DNA from: Flavobacteriaceae bacterium GSB9
GTDB lineage: Bacteria > Bacteroidota > Bacteroidia > Flavobacteriales > Flavobacteriaceae
Direction of reading: 5' to 3'
Length of the DNA stretch: 64,000 nt
Assembly (NCBI GenBank): GCA_022749295.1
Contig: CP062007.1
Coordinates: forward strand, 3,566,377 to 3,630,376
Below are positions 51,785 to 60,649 of this stretch, piece by piece. The notes beneath the pieces were generated by a model. That model had not been told where the DNA came from. It saw nothing but the letters and a program-made list of their open reading frames with translations, and made no database searches. Each line of letters opens with the position of its first letter. Position 1 is the stretch's first letter. Position numbers and translations under genes: made by a program.

Positions 51785-52395
51785 TAGCTTAATTGTTTTA
51801 ATTCAAGTTTTAGATTCTCTTTTGCTTGGTTTTCGTAAAGTTGTTTAAAATAATCAGTTTTATATATGAAATTCAATTCTAATATATTTTTCAGCACTTT
51901 TTTTCTTCCTTTTCTGTACATAAAGTCTGGATAAATATGATATTCTTTTCTTATGTTCTCACTGTAAGTTTTATATTCTTTAGGGCTTTTTCCTAAAATT
52001 GAAAGGTCTAAATCCAAAAGTATATTCGTGTCATTATCTTCCGAAATTTTATGTTCTTTTGTCGCTTCAATTTGTGAAATACATTCATTGAGTTTGTCAA
52101 ATGAAGTTTTGGCAATTCTATTTTTAAATGTTACAGCACTTTGGTATTCATTATTACTTTTGGTGGGTTTGTAAATTATGTCGTGATAATAAATGGCAAA
52201 TAATAAACAGTCTATATCTTTAATTTCCGATTGAATTTTGTTCAACTCTGAAAGCATATTTTCTAAATGCTCAAGATTATGATAATGCCGTGATTTTGAT
52301 GAGTAATTGTTCTCAATTTCATTCCAGCATTCCAAATTATAATCTTCGTTTTCCGAGTATTTTCTAATTAAATACAGAAATTTTTCTTTTATCAT
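51784..52395 (-). CDS. HD-domain phosphohydrolase-like protein
   Basis: 203 residues. HD-type motifs in order: SRHYHNLEHLENML, IYYHDIIYKPTKSNNEYQSA, ATKEHKISEDNDTNILLDLD and LSILGKSPKEYKTYSENIRK. This is the layout of the predicted metal-dependent phosphohydrolase group (HD superfamily, COG4339-like). Substrate unknown. Second gene of a two-gene cassette. Confidence 0.8.
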   Translation of the reverse strand: MIKEKFLYLIRKYSENEDYNLECWNEIENNYSSKSRHYHNLEHLENMLSELNKIQSEIKDIDCLLFAIYYHDIIYKPTKSNNEYQSAVTFKNRIAKTSFDKLNECISQIEATKEHKISEDNDTNILLDLDLSILGKSPKEYKTYSENIRKEYHIYPDFMYRKGRKKVLKNILELNFIYKTDYFKQLYENQAKENLKLELKQLS

Positions 52396-52419
52396 CTCGG
52401 TTTTTTGGGTATTGCTTAC

Positions 52420-52542
52420 AACGTTTGTGTGTATGATTAGTGGCGTGTATAAGCCACTAATTTAGCAAATACAAACCGAATAGAAAATCCGCGAGGATTT
52501 TCGTAAGTAGGCTAGAACTAGCCATTAATTATACACGTTGTT
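52420..52542. repeat. attC-like site S47
   Basis: AACGTTTGTGTGTATGATTA...ATTATACACGTTGTT. Confidence 0.83.
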
Positions 52543-52558
52543 GCCATACGTACTTTTT

Positions 52559-53035
52559 TTATTCAGTTATAATTTGTTTCCATTTGTCAGATTCCGCAAA
52601 CTCTTTTACAATTCGGTTTCGTTCTGTGAGTAAATCAGTTATATATTTTTTGAGAAAAAGTATGTCCGCTAACTTACCTAAAATTCCGAATGGTGATTTA
52701 TAATCAAAAAAATCAGTCATCAACGTTCCGCCATTCAATTCAGCAAAGTGATGTTCGTGTTTAAATTCATTAAATGCTCCGCTAACCATTTCGTCCGCAA
52801 AATAATTCGGTCGGTCAAATTCCGTTATTTTGGAAGTCAGTTTTTGATAAATTCCAAAATGTTTTGCTCGCCAAGTCACGCTTTCATTCAGTCCGATTAA
52901 TCCGCTTGTTTTTCCAGCGATTGCAGTTTCATTCGTGTGTTCAGTTGATATTTTGTGTAAATCAATGCTCCGAGAAAGGTCAAAGACTATTTCCTTATCA
53001 GCTTTAATTTCAGTTCGTAATTCAATTCTCGGCAT
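52559..53035 (-). CDS. SRPBCC (START-like) protein
   Basis: 158 residues with the polyketide-cyclase/START layout: PRIELRTEIKADKEIVFDLS at the start, TWRAKHFGIYQKLTSKITEF in the middle, and FKHEHHFAELNGGTLMTDFF before a long C-terminal helix (LADILFLKKYITDLLTERNR). It resembles the short SRPBCC proteins sometimes annotated as cell-division inhibitor. Binds a small hydrophobic ligand, identity unknown. Confidence 0.8.
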   Translation of the reverse strand: MPRIELRTEIKADKEIVFDLSRSIDLHKISTEHTNETAIAGKTSGLIGLNESVTWRAKHFGIYQKLTSKITEFDRPNYFADEMVSGAFNEFKHEHHFAELNGGTLMTDFFDYKSPFGILGKLADILFLKKYITDLLTERNRIVKEFAESDKWKQIITE

Positions 53036-53055
53036 TCAGTTTGGGTATGTATGGC

Positions 53056-53180
53056 AACGGTTTGTGTAAGGATAGTTGCGTGTGCAAGCAACTAACTTAC
53101 TAAAAATGGAACGAACCAGAGGAAAATCCGCAGGATTTTCCGAGTAGGCTAGAACCAAGCAATTATTTTTACACGGTGTT
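53056..53180. repeat. attC-like site S48
   Basis: AACGGTTTGTGTAAGG...TTACACGGTGTT. Class as S23. Confidence 0.85.
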
Positions 53181-53188
53181 GTGCGTAG

Positions 53189-54442
53189 TTATTTTTTGTC
53201 ATTTCTAATTATTTCACCTTCTTTCATGACAAAATGAACAGTCTTTATTGCCTCAATGTCCTTAAGAGGGTTGTTTTCAACAGCAATTATATCAGCATAA
53301 TAATTAGGCTCAAGGATTCCTCTTTCATTATCAATGCCTAGAAGTTCAGCTGATTTGATTGTCATGGTCTGTAAAATATATGAAGCTGGTATTTCTGCTG
53401 CTTTCCACGTTTCTAAAACTTTAAGACTCGATTGTACACGGTTTAATTCTGGCAAGTTAACAATGATATCTGTTCCAAAAGCCATTGGAGTCCCAATTTT
53501 ATAAGCTCTTTTAAGTCTGTCAATAAGCATATTGTTTAAAGCTGTTGCTGTTGTGGAATCCATGCCATAAGCATACCAATTGTCATAAGAGAAGTCTGTG
53601 CCTACTAGAAAGATTCCTTTTTCTTTCATTAATTGAAGCTGTTCATTGCTCAATCCAAATCCGTGTTCAATTCCAGCTGCACCTCCTGAAATGACATTTG
53701 TCGCTGCTATACCTCCTTGTACATGAACAGTTACTTTTATGTCGTATTTTTTTGCTTCGTCAACAGCTGCTTTTATATCTTCCTCATTATAAATTCCATT
53801 ATCCTCACTAACTAATTTAATTACAGTAGCACCATAATAAATATTCTTTCTTACAGCTTTCTTTATTTCATCAGGAGTATCTGCATCTATATATTCAAAA
53901 TTCCAAAAATGTTCGTGCTCTGGATTCACACCGCTAGATTGTCCACCATAGGGGGCAATAATTTTACCTGCATATATAATAGTAGGACCTTGAACCCAAC
54001 CTTTATTAATAGCTTTAATGATGTCTGCGGTGGCGTAGTTTGCATCATTACCTATTTCTTTAATTGTTGTGAATCCATTATCTAAAAATTCTTTAGCAAC
54101 AACTGTTCCCCTTATTGCACGGAGAGATGTGCTTTCGCCTACGAATTTCTTTTCCATCTGAACATTTCTATGAGGATAGTTAGATGTTATATGAACATGG
54201 CAGTCCATTAAACCAGGTAACACCCATGAGTTTGATAGGTCAATTATACTATCTGTCTTGTCATAGTTTAAGTTAGTTCCTACCTCCTTTATTTTACCAT
54301 TTTGAACAATTATTATTTGATTCTCCAAAATTTTGCCGTTACGAGCATCGAAGAAATGACCTGCCTTGATTACAGTATTTTGAGCATTTATTATTATTGA
54401 AGTTATAAGAAAGACTAAGAGAAATATTGTTTTTTTTGTCAT
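53189..54442 (-). CDS. exported amidohydrolase
   Basis: 417 residues from the ATG at 54442, which starts a signal peptide (TIFLLVFLITSIIINAQ). Amidohydrolase motifs: LPGLMDCHVHITSNYPH, the conserved Lys region in ATVIKLVSEDNGIYNEED, KVTVHVQGG, AAGIEHGFG and MAFGTDIIVNL. Imidazolonepropionase-like TIM-barrel enzyme, probably exported. It is a different protein from the amidohydrolase at 32756; two unrelated cassettes carry the same enzyme class. Confidence 0.85.
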   Translation of the reverse strand: MTKKTIFLLVFLITSIIINAQNTVIKAGHFFDARNGKILENQIIIVQNGKIKEVGTNLNYDKTDSIIDLSNSWVLPGLMDCHVHITSNYPHRNVQMEKKFVGESTSLRAIRGTVVAKEFLDNGFTTIKEIGNDANYATADIIKAINKGWVQGPTIIYAGKIIAPYGGQSSGVNPEHEHFWNFEYIDADTPDEIKKAVRKNIYYGATVIKLVSEDNGIYNEEDIKAAVDEAKKYDIKVTVHVQGGIAATNVISGGAAGIEHGFGLSNEQLQLMKEKGIFLVGTDFSYDNWYAYGMDSTTATALNNMLIDRLKRAYKIGTPMAFGTDIIVNLPELNRVQSSLKVLETWKAAEIPASYILQTMTIKSAELLGIDNERGILEPNYYADIIAVENNPLKDIEAIKTVHFVMKEGEIIRNDKK

Positions 54443-54491
54443 TATATTTTTGCTTTTAGAGTTTTGTTTAGTCTTGATTTTAATTACGCAC

Positions 54492-54613
54492 AACGCTGAG
54501 TATATGCAAAGTAGGCGATTGCTGGAATCAAACTTATCAAACCGTTAAAATTTTGATACGGGCTACAGCCTTTGAATTTACTACTATTTCGCCTATTTTG
54601 TATATACATTGTT
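54492..54613. repeat. attC-like site S49
   Basis: AACGCTGAGTATATGCAAAG...TATATACATTGTT. The stem GTATATGCAAAGTAGGCG pairs with CGCCTATTTTGTATATAC. Confidence 0.83.
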
Positions 54614-54621
54614 GTGTGGAG

Positions 54622-55620
54622 TTATTCTTCAATCAGTTTGTTAATTCTATCTTTATCAACATCACTAAAATTGTAAATTTCAAGTTTATCTGTCAGAGCT
54701 TTTAAATCATCAATGTACTTTTTTCTATTTCTTTTAGTACACTTAATAATTTCATCTTTACTTTCACTTACTTCATCCTCGTACAAATAGAATAAATTGT
54801 CTTTGTCTTTGAAAAATGAAGTGAAGATTTTAATTTTCTTATACTCATTATTTATTTTGCTTGAGTCAATAATACATTCAAAAGTATCAGGGTCAGCGTC
54901 CTTAACTTGTTTTTTATGGTAAAAGACATTGTTTTTATCAATCAAGATATGTGTCCGAATAATTCTTGTTGTCAATGGGTCAACCACTCCAGACAAAAAC
55001 GGTTTGCCACAGAAATATAAATTATTCTTATCGCATGCCCATGCTGAAAATCCGTCATCAGTTAAGAAATCGTATTTTTCTAAAAAGTCTTGCGAATATC
55101 CCGAATCCTCTCTAATTACTCTGAATGACTCAGAATCTGCTGAATCAATGATTTCGTCAGAATGAAATACAATATTTGAATCTTTAGCATAAAATCTGTT
55201 TAGAGTTTTAAATGTGTCTTTATCAAAATCGAACATTTGTCCATTTACAAAAAGATGCTCATTGTCTGCAAAAAAATGCTCCGAAATATTAATTAAATCT
55301 TCGGTAAAATCCTCCTTTACTTTTTTACCAAACCAGAAAAGGGTATTGTCAATCTTGAAATAGCCATAACTCTTATAATCCTTAAAAGTTGAGTAGCCTT
55401 TTTTTAAACATTTAGATTCGTGAAAAATTCTTTCTTTATCATAAAAGTATGTGTTAGAAAGAAAAGTCAAGGATTTTAAATCAGCTTCTTTTACCAATTC
55501 AAAATTCCCTGTATGAAATGATTTGAAATATAAATTATTGGAATTATCCGTGTAGAAATATTCCTGTCCTTTAAATTTCTTGTAACTATCCTTATTTCTC
55601 GAAAAAAGTTTCATAATCAT
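54622..55620 (-). CDS. DKNYY-repeat protein
   Basis: 332 residues without signal peptide. The DKNNLYF / DKNNVFY / DKDNLFY units (ACDKNNLYFCGKPFLSGVVD, IDKNNVFYHKKQVKDADPDT, KDKDNLFYLYEDEVSESKDE) and the A-DP-TF link are the signature of the DKNYY family, whose repeats form a beta-rich solenoid. The function of the family is unknown; members occur in Bacteroidota. Confidence 0.75.
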   Translation of the reverse strand: MIMKLFSRNKDSYKKFKGQEYFYTDNSNNLYFKSFHTGNFELVKEADLKSLTFLSNTYFYDKERIFHESKCLKKGYSTFKDYKSYGYFKIDNTLFWFGKKVKEDFTEDLINISEHFFADNEHLFVNGQMFDFDKDTFKTLNRFYAKDSNIVFHSDEIIDSADSESFRVIREDSGYSQDFLEKYDFLTDDGFSAWACDKNNLYFCGKPFLSGVVDPLTTRIIRTHILIDKNNVFYHKKQVKDADPDTFECIIDSSKINNEYKKIKIFTSFFKDKDNLFYLYEDEVSESKDEIIKCTKRNRKKYIDDLKALTDKLEIYNFSDVDKDRINKLIEE

Positions 55621-55652
55621 ATTAGTTCAAGCGGTCTGCGTTAATTCCACAC

Positions 55653-55775
55653 AACGGTTTGTATATGAAAAGTAGGCGGTTTTGAAGCACAAAACTTTCG
55701 GTTAGGCATAAACTTTGATACGAGCCAAAAGCCTTAATTTTATTGATGTTTCGCCTATTTTTTATATACATTGTT
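55653..55775. repeat. attC-like site S50 (3' site of SUKH-like cassette, copy 2)
   Basis: AACGGTTTGTATATGAAAAG...TTTTTATATACATTGTT. Matches S30 but for one base. Confidence 0.87.
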
Positions 55776-55787
55776 AGGCACTGGCTT

Positions 55788-56378
55788 TTATTTTCCTTTA
55801 TTTGCATCTTCTCTTAATTCTAATTCCATTTCTAACTGTTGAAACCAAAATCCATCACTTTCAATTACTTCTGAATCGGCATTTTTTAAGTCCAATTTTA
55901 ACACTTCGAATTGTCCGTCCGTAAAATCAGAGTTGAGAAACGCATCTTCACCATTCTCCGCTTGTACTCTTTTTATAAAATCCCGATAAGCTATTAAGCA
56001 TTTAGCCATGGCGGAGAGGTCAGAATTAAAAGGTTGCGAACTGAAATAATCTTCATGGTCGAGATATTCTATTCGGTCATTATTTCCTGTATTTATTACA
56101 ATTGGGTCTCCGTCATTACAAGTACCAATTACTATGTACTTTTCAAATTCGGGTTCTAAAAAGTCATAAATGGTTGTCAGTTTTTGAACACTATCATAAA
56201 CATCATTAGAATCTTTTGAGAAAGATAGAAAAGGTGCAGCGCTATCTGGTAATCCCGATTTTACAAGAAATTCAATTGAACTTTCTGAAAGTCCAAGTCC
56301 TTTCAGTTTTTCTCCACTGATTGGATTGAGATTGTCATCGTCCAAAGTCCATATGTTTTTAAATTCTTCTGGTTTCAT
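55788..56378 (-). CDS. SUKH-like (SMI1/KNR4) protein, cassette copy 2
   Basis: 196 residues, same protein as 40425. Flanks on both sides differ from copy 1 beyond the AAC triplets, so the cassette was duplicated as a unit of 742 bp (55653-56394). Confidence 0.8.
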   Translation of the reverse strand: MKPEEFKNIWTLDDDNLNPISGEKLKGLGLSESSIEFLVKSGLPDSAAPFLSFSKDSNDVYDSVQKLTTIYDFLEPEFEKYIVIGTCNDGDPIVINTGNNDRIEYLDHEDYFSSQPFNSDLSAMAKCLIAYRDFIKRVQAENGEDAFLNSDFTDGQFEVLKLDLKNADSEVIESDGFWFQQLEMELELREDANKGK

Positions 56379-56394
56379 TTTTCAGCTTGTGCCT

Positions 56395-56519
56395 AACGGT
56401 TCGTATAACCGTCAGTTATCGGTTTAGTTTACTTTGTTTTTCGGTTAAGCACTGTCGTTAGCAATTCCGAGTGGATTCGGACGTAGTCGAATCTGCCGTA
56501 ATTGCGGTTATATAGTGTT
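56395..56519. repeat. attC-like site S51
   Basis: AACGGTTCGTATAACCG...CGGTTATATAGTGTT. Class as S1. Confidence 0.85.
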
Positions 56520-56529
56520 ACCACACGTT

Positions 56530-56943
56530 TTATTCTTGTTTTTTCAAGGTTTTGTATGCTTTTATAATTATTATGGACGCAACCCCAATTAGTATAAATC
56601 CGTATAGAAAATCATTATCGGTTTCATATTCATCTTGGAAAATGAATCGGTCGTTATTTTCGTTGGTCAGTAATTTAAAGTTTTCAGCACCTTTAATTTC
56701 TTCACAGTACTTTGCTTTAGTACGTTTAACAAAAGTCTTTCCGTTAAATTTAAATTTTAGGAAATAATTACTTCTTCCACTATCATAACAGTCGATGATT
56801 TTTACATCAACAGTTTTATTCCTTTCCGTTATTTTTTTATCCAAATAGCCATTTCTAATTATGATTAAGCTCACCAAAATCATAAATACTCCGCCAAGAA
56901 TAAGTCCGTATTTATTTAAAAATGTTAGTGTTTTGTTTTTCAA
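56530..56943 (-). CDS. small two-helix membrane protein, paralogue of 39859
   Basis: 137 residues. Helices YGLILGGVFMILVSLIIIR and FLYGFILIGVASIIIIKAY flank a loop with NKTVDVKIIDCYDSGRSNYF and FKFNGKTFVKRTKAKYCEEI. Same architecture as 39859 with lower identity. Confidence 0.65.
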   Translation of the reverse strand: MKNKTLTFLNKYGLILGGVFMILVSLIIIRNGYLDKKITERNKTVDVKIIDCYDSGRSNYFLKFKFNGKTFVKRTKAKYCEEIKGAENFKLLTNENNDRFIFQDEYETDNDFLYGFILIGVASIIIIKAYKTLKKQE

Positions 56944-56964
56944 GGTTTTTCTTAAATGTGTGGT

Positions 56965-57089
56965 AACGGTTTGTATAACCGTCAGTTATCGGTTTAGATT
57001 ACTTTGTTTTTCGGTTTAGCACAGGTTTTAGCAATTCCGAGTGGATTCGGACGCAGTCGAATCCGCCGTAATTGCGGTTATATATTGTT
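56965..57089. repeat. attC-like site S52
   Basis: AACGGTTTGTATAACCG...CGGTTATATATTGTT. Class as S1. Both flanks carry the same box GTGTGGTAAC. Confidence 0.85.
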
Positions 57090-57103
57090 ACCACACGTAT
57101 TTT

Positions 57104-57703
57104 TTAGTTTTCACCCATTGTCAATTTGAAATAGATATCACATTCTTTCATTAGAGTTTTGTTTAAGTCCTTTTTATATTCAGAACTGCTAAAACTACCA
57201 TATTCTTCTTCTATTAATTTTTTATTTTGGATTACAAGATTAAATAGTTTGTCATTTACAATTTTATTTAGAGTAGCCGAGCTTTTGTCTGAACTATTAT
57301 TAAGTAATTCACACATTTTGTTAGCCACGTTGGTAACTGATTTATTTTCTTTTTTAGATTCTGTAATAGATATTTTTTGTGTTATTTTTTGAAAAGTTTG
57401 ACATTTTTTTATTGCTTGTAATGAAATCTTCTCTCCGATAAATAAAGCAATTTCTTGTTGAGTTTTATTAGGGTATTTAGTCTTAAATTCTTTTACTAGT
57501 GAGTTTAACTCTTCAGGGTATTTTTTATAAATTTCATTGGATTTAGTTTGAACTAATTTAAAAAGCTCAGCTTTCGGCTTATCCAAATCAGATGACTTGA
57601 ACGAATTACATAATTCCTCTGCGAATAAATTTAAATTGGATTGAGATTTTGCACAACTTGTAAATGCAATTGATAAAATTAAAATGAGTAATGTTTTTTT
57701 CAT
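57104..57703 (-). CDS. lipoprotein of unknown function
   Basis: 199 residues, lipobox AFTSCAKS. Mostly helical (AKAELFKLVQ-type segments, TKSNEIYKKYPEELNSLVKE, NKTQQEIALFIGEKISLQAI). Exported helical lipoprotein; unknown. Box GTTACCACAC / GTGTGGTAAC, shared with both neighbours. Confidence 0.6.
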   Translation of the reverse strand: MKKTLLILILSIAFTSCAKSQSNLNLFAEELCNSFKSSDLDKPKAELFKLVQTKSNEIYKKYPEELNSLVKEFKTKYPNKTQQEIALFIGEKISLQAIKKCQTFQKITQKISITESKKENKSVTNVANKMCELLNNSSDKSSATLNKIVNDKLFNLVIQNKKLIEEEYGSFSSSEYKKDLNKTLMKECDIYFKLTMGEN

Positions 57704-57712
57704 ATGTGTGGT

Positions 57713-57836
57713 AACGTGTTTGTGTATGATTTCGTTGCGTATTTCAGCAACTAAATTAGCAAATACAAACCGAATAGAAAATCCGCGAGGATTTTCGTAA
57801 GTAGGCGAGTACTAGCAATGAATTATACACGGTGTT
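57713..57836. repeat. attC-like site S53
   Basis: AACGTGTTTGTGTATGATTT...ATTATACACGGTGTT. Confidence 0.83.
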
Positions 57837-57847
57837 ACCACACGTTT

Positions 57848-58450
57848 TTAATTCGGATAAATCGATAATCTTATTTGATTATAAGAACCTTTAGGATTTC
57901 CAAAAGCAAATAAATACGCATTCATTCCGTTTTTATTCAGCCATTTTATTCCGTCTCGATAAGTTCCATCATCTTTTGGGTTTTCAGACTGCATTTCCGT
58001 AAAGGTTGGTTCTCCGTACTTTTCAGTTAGCATTTCAGTCAGTTCTGTAAATTTTTTCTTAAACGCTTTTTTTGTTTTCAAATTTTGTTTCTCCGTTTTG
58101 AAACTTTTCTTTTTTAAGTCATTCCACTCGTAAGTAGTAACTCGGATTGTACTGTCTTTTGTATAGTAGTAACCAACTTCAAGTGAAAAGTTCGGTTTTA
58201 TAATCCGTTTAAAGTCTCGAGAAATTTCAAGTTCATAATTGTCCTTATTCGGATAAATATTTTCTCCAAGTCCAACTTTATGTGTTCGAGTAATATCTTC
58301 GGATTTCAGGCTTTTTTCAAGTTCTGGTGCGTAATTCAGATTCAGATTTTCATAATTAAAAACCCGTTCATTTTGGAATACTTTTTTTGAAGTTCCGCAT
58401 CCAACTAATAAAGTCAGGAAGATAATTGATATGACGATTGTTTTTCTCAA
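57848..58450 (-). CDS. lipoprotein of unknown function
   Basis: 200 residues, lipobox LLVGCGTSK. The body has ISRDFKRIIKPNFSLEVGYY, KTEKQNLKTKKAFKKKFTEL and a C-terminal FAFGNPKGSYNQIRLSIYPN. Exported; unknown. Same box as the previous cassette. Confidence 0.6.
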   Translation of the reverse strand: MRKTIVISIIFLTLLVGCGTSKKVFQNERVFNYENLNLNYAPELEKSLKSEDITRTHKVGLGENIYPNKDNYELEISRDFKRIIKPNFSLEVGYYYTKDSTIRVTTYEWNDLKKKSFKTEKQNLKTKKAFKKKFTELTEMLTEKYGEPTFTEMQSENPKDDGTYRDGIKWLNKNGMNAYLFAFGNPKGSYNQIRLSIYPN

Positions 58451-58459
58451 ATGTGTGGT

Positions 58460-58583
58460 AACGTTTGGTATAAGAAAAGTTGCGTGTTTGTGTGCGAGGA
58501 TTTTCCGAAGGAAAATCAGAAGCTAGCAAACGAGCAACAAACTTTGGTTTAGCTTAAACTAGCAATTTTTTTTATACGGTGTT
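58460..58583. repeat. attC-like site S54
   Basis: AACGTTTGGTATAAG...TTATACGGTGTT, hairpin GATTTTCCGAAGGAAAATC. Confidence 0.85.
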
Positions 58584-58594
58584 GCCAGTAGTTT

Positions 58595-59335
58595 TTATTC
58601 AATTAGTTTAGTTAAATCCACATTCGTAATTTCTTCAAAAATTTGAGCAGCCAATTCTGTGTCAATTTTTCCCATTCCAAAGCTTACAATCTTTCCAATA
58701 AGCATCATTTTCAAATCTTTTTTACTGATTTTTTTACTTTTTCCTTTTAGTTGCTCAATTTCTTCAAATATTATTTCTTGTCCAAACCCAAGTTTCTCAA
58801 GCTTTTCCAAAACAGAGTTAATTCGGTCGTGAAGTTCAGTAAGTTCTTTTAGAGAATAATCAACATCGTCATCTGCTAATTCACTTTCTGGAACTTGGTA
58901 GTTGTCAAATATATTTTGTTGACGTTGAATTTCAGAGTTGAAATTCCGTATGTTACTCAATTCCGAACGATTAATTCTCTCTTTTTCCTTTAAAAAGCTT
59001 AATTCTTGACTTTGTCTTTTTTTATTTTCATTATCAATAGCTTTTGTTAAATAATCTTGATTTCGAGACAATTCTTTTCGTTTATCAGCCAGCTTTTTTT
59101 CAAAGTCAGCAACTTTTGCACTTACACGTATTAATTCTTTTGATTTACTGTCTATTTGTCTTTGATAACTTTGAGCTGTAGAAAGGCTCTTAGTTGAAAA
59201 AACTCTTTTAGATAAATCATTGATTTTAGAATTCAAATCAACTTCTTTTTTCCTTTCAGCAACCTGCTTTTTCATTAAATCCGCAATTTGAGAATTTAAT
59301 TGACTGACTTTATTTCTATAATTACTTACTGACAT
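58595..59335 (-). CDS. coiled-coil protein
   Basis: 246 residues, no signal peptide. Residues 1-150 form an almost unbroken heptad pattern (NYRNKVSQLNSQIADLMKKQ, FEKKLADKRKELSRNQDYLT, ENKKRQSQELSFLKEKERIN). The C-terminal 100 residues (LHDRINSVLEKLEKLGFGQE, KKISKKDLKMMLIGKIVSFG) form a compact helical domain. It may be an effector-associated or scaffold protein; not identified. Confidence 0.65.
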   Translation of the reverse strand: MSVSNYRNKVSQLNSQIADLMKKQVAERKKEVDLNSKINDLSKRVFSTKSLSTAQSYQRQIDSKSKELIRVSAKVADFEKKLADKRKELSRNQDYLTKAIDNENKKRQSQELSFLKEKERINRSELSNIRNFNSEIQRQQNIFDNYQVPESELADDDVDYSLKELTELHDRINSVLEKLEKLGFGQEIIFEEIEQLKGKSKKISKKDLKMMLIGKIVSFGMGKIDTELAAQIFEEITNVDLTKLIE

Positions 59336-59361
59336 TATTGGCTGGTTTTCAAATTACTGGC

Positions 59362-59487
59362 AACGTTGATGTATATGGAAAGTTGCGTGTTTGCGTGCGA
59401 GGATTTTCCGAAGGAAAATCAGAAGCTAGCAAACGAGCAACTAACATTGGTTTAGGATAAAACTAGCAATTTTTTATATACTGTGTT
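59362..59487. repeat. attC-like site S55
   Basis: AACGTTGATGTATATGG...TATATACTGTGTT. Class as S31. Confidence 0.84.
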
Positions 59488-59500
59488 GTACACAGTACTT

Positions 59501-60043
59501 TTATTTCCATTTTTCTATTAATTCAACCACTCCGTTTTTAATTCCGTCATAAAAGTTTCCATTTTTAAATTCAGGAATGATGGTCTGTTCAATTACATTT
59601 TTACAAATTTGGTCAGTCAAAATGAGTTCAGTTCCAAATCCAGTTGCAATTCCGATTTTCTGACAAGGTTTACAAAGCAGAATTATCAGTCCATTATCTT
59701 TTTCCGCTGTTCCAACTCCCCAATATTTTCCCAAATCCGTTGCCATTTTTTGTATGTCAGAATATGGATTTATACTATCAATTGTTACAACAACTATTTG
59801 TCGGGTTGTTTCAATATTGTAGTCATAAATAATGTTCGACAGTTCTTTCCTTTGTGAAGGACTAAATATGCTGTCATAATCATTCAATATTAGACCTTTA
59901 AGTTTTGTTTCTCGAAATTTTTCAACTGATGAGAAATCAAATTCAGTAGTAGTTTTTTTTGTTTCAGTTTCCTGTGCTGAACCTCTGCAAGAAAGCAGAT
60001 TTAAAGTCAGAAAAAGGATTAATATTTTAGTTCCGATTTTCAT
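59501..60043 (-). CDS. TPM-domain lipoprotein
   Basis: 180 residues from the ATG at 60043 (MKIGTKILILFLTLNLLSCR, lipobox LLSCRG). The TPM-domain core is clear: LSNIIYDYNIETTRQIVVVT, DIQKMATDLGKYWGVGTAEK, DNGLIILLCKPCQKIGIATG, FGTELILTDQICKNVIEQTI. TPM domains occur in membrane-assembly and photosystem-repair proteins. Here on a lipoprotein, probably facing the periplasm. Confidence 0.85.
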   Translation of the reverse strand: MKIGTKILILFLTLNLLSCRGSAQETETKKTTTEFDFSSVEKFRETKLKGLILNDYDSIFSPSQRKELSNIIYDYNIETTRQIVVVTIDSINPYSDIQKMATDLGKYWGVGTAEKDNGLIILLCKPCQKIGIATGFGTELILTDQICKNVIEQTIIPEFKNGNFYDGIKNGVVELIEKWK

Positions 60044-60059
60044 TTTTCGTATTGTGTAC

Positions 60060-60183
60060 AACGGTTTGGCTATGGTTTCGTTGCGTGAAAATCCGCGAGG
60101 ATTTTCCGCCGTAAACCGAAGATAGCAAATTTGCGAGGACTTTCCGAGAGGAAAGTCGGAAGCAATGAATTATAGCCGGTGTT
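60060..60183. repeat. attC-like site S56
   Basis: AACGGTTTGGCTATGG...TATAGCCGGTGTT. Class as S6. Confidence 0.87.
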
Positions 60184-60196
60184 GGGTGTAGTTTTT

Positions 60197-60640
60197 TTAA
60201 TTAAGATTTATAATTTTATCAGCTATTTCTTTATTTTCCGATAATGGTTCGTAAATCGTATCAATTTTATTTTCATAATTTATAGTTTTTTGTAAAAAAA
60301 GGTCCAGAAAATACATTTTATTTTGATTTGGGTCAGCAGTTGAAAATTCTACTTTGCAATATAATTTGTCATTCACTATAAAATAGTCATGTCCACAATC
60401 TTCTCCTTTATATTTTATCCCATTAAAATAAAATTCATAATAGTAATTTGAACTACAGTTTCTGTCTGTCAAATTTTTAGTTTTCTTATATATTTTTCCA
60501 AAAGTGAAAGAGTAATTTTCAGAAATGTCATTTTCCTTTTTTATACTTTTTGAGATAATAAATCCAATAATCAGAATAAATCCGAGATAAATAAAAATTC
60601 TGATTCCATTTGATTTATTCAAAGTCTTAAGAGTTTTCAA
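60197..60640 (-). CDS. membrane-anchored hypothetical protein (147 aa)
   Basis: One N-terminal membrane helix (GIRIFIYLGFILIIGFIISK) and a soluble C-terminal part with NRCSSNYYYEFYFNGIKYKG, then EDCGHDYFIVNDKLYCKVEF, containing paired Cys. Its cassette shows the clearest terminal boxes: GTTGGGTGTA and TACACCCAAC. Confidence 0.6.
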   Translation of the reverse strand: MKTLKTLNKSNGIRIFIYLGFILIIGFIISKSIKKENDISENYSFTFGKIYKKTKNLTDRNCSSNYYYEFYFNGIKYKGEDCGHDYFIVNDKLYCKVEFSTADPNQNKMYFLDLFLQKTINYENKIDTIYEPLSENKEIADKIINLN

Positions 60641-60649
60641 ATTACACCC

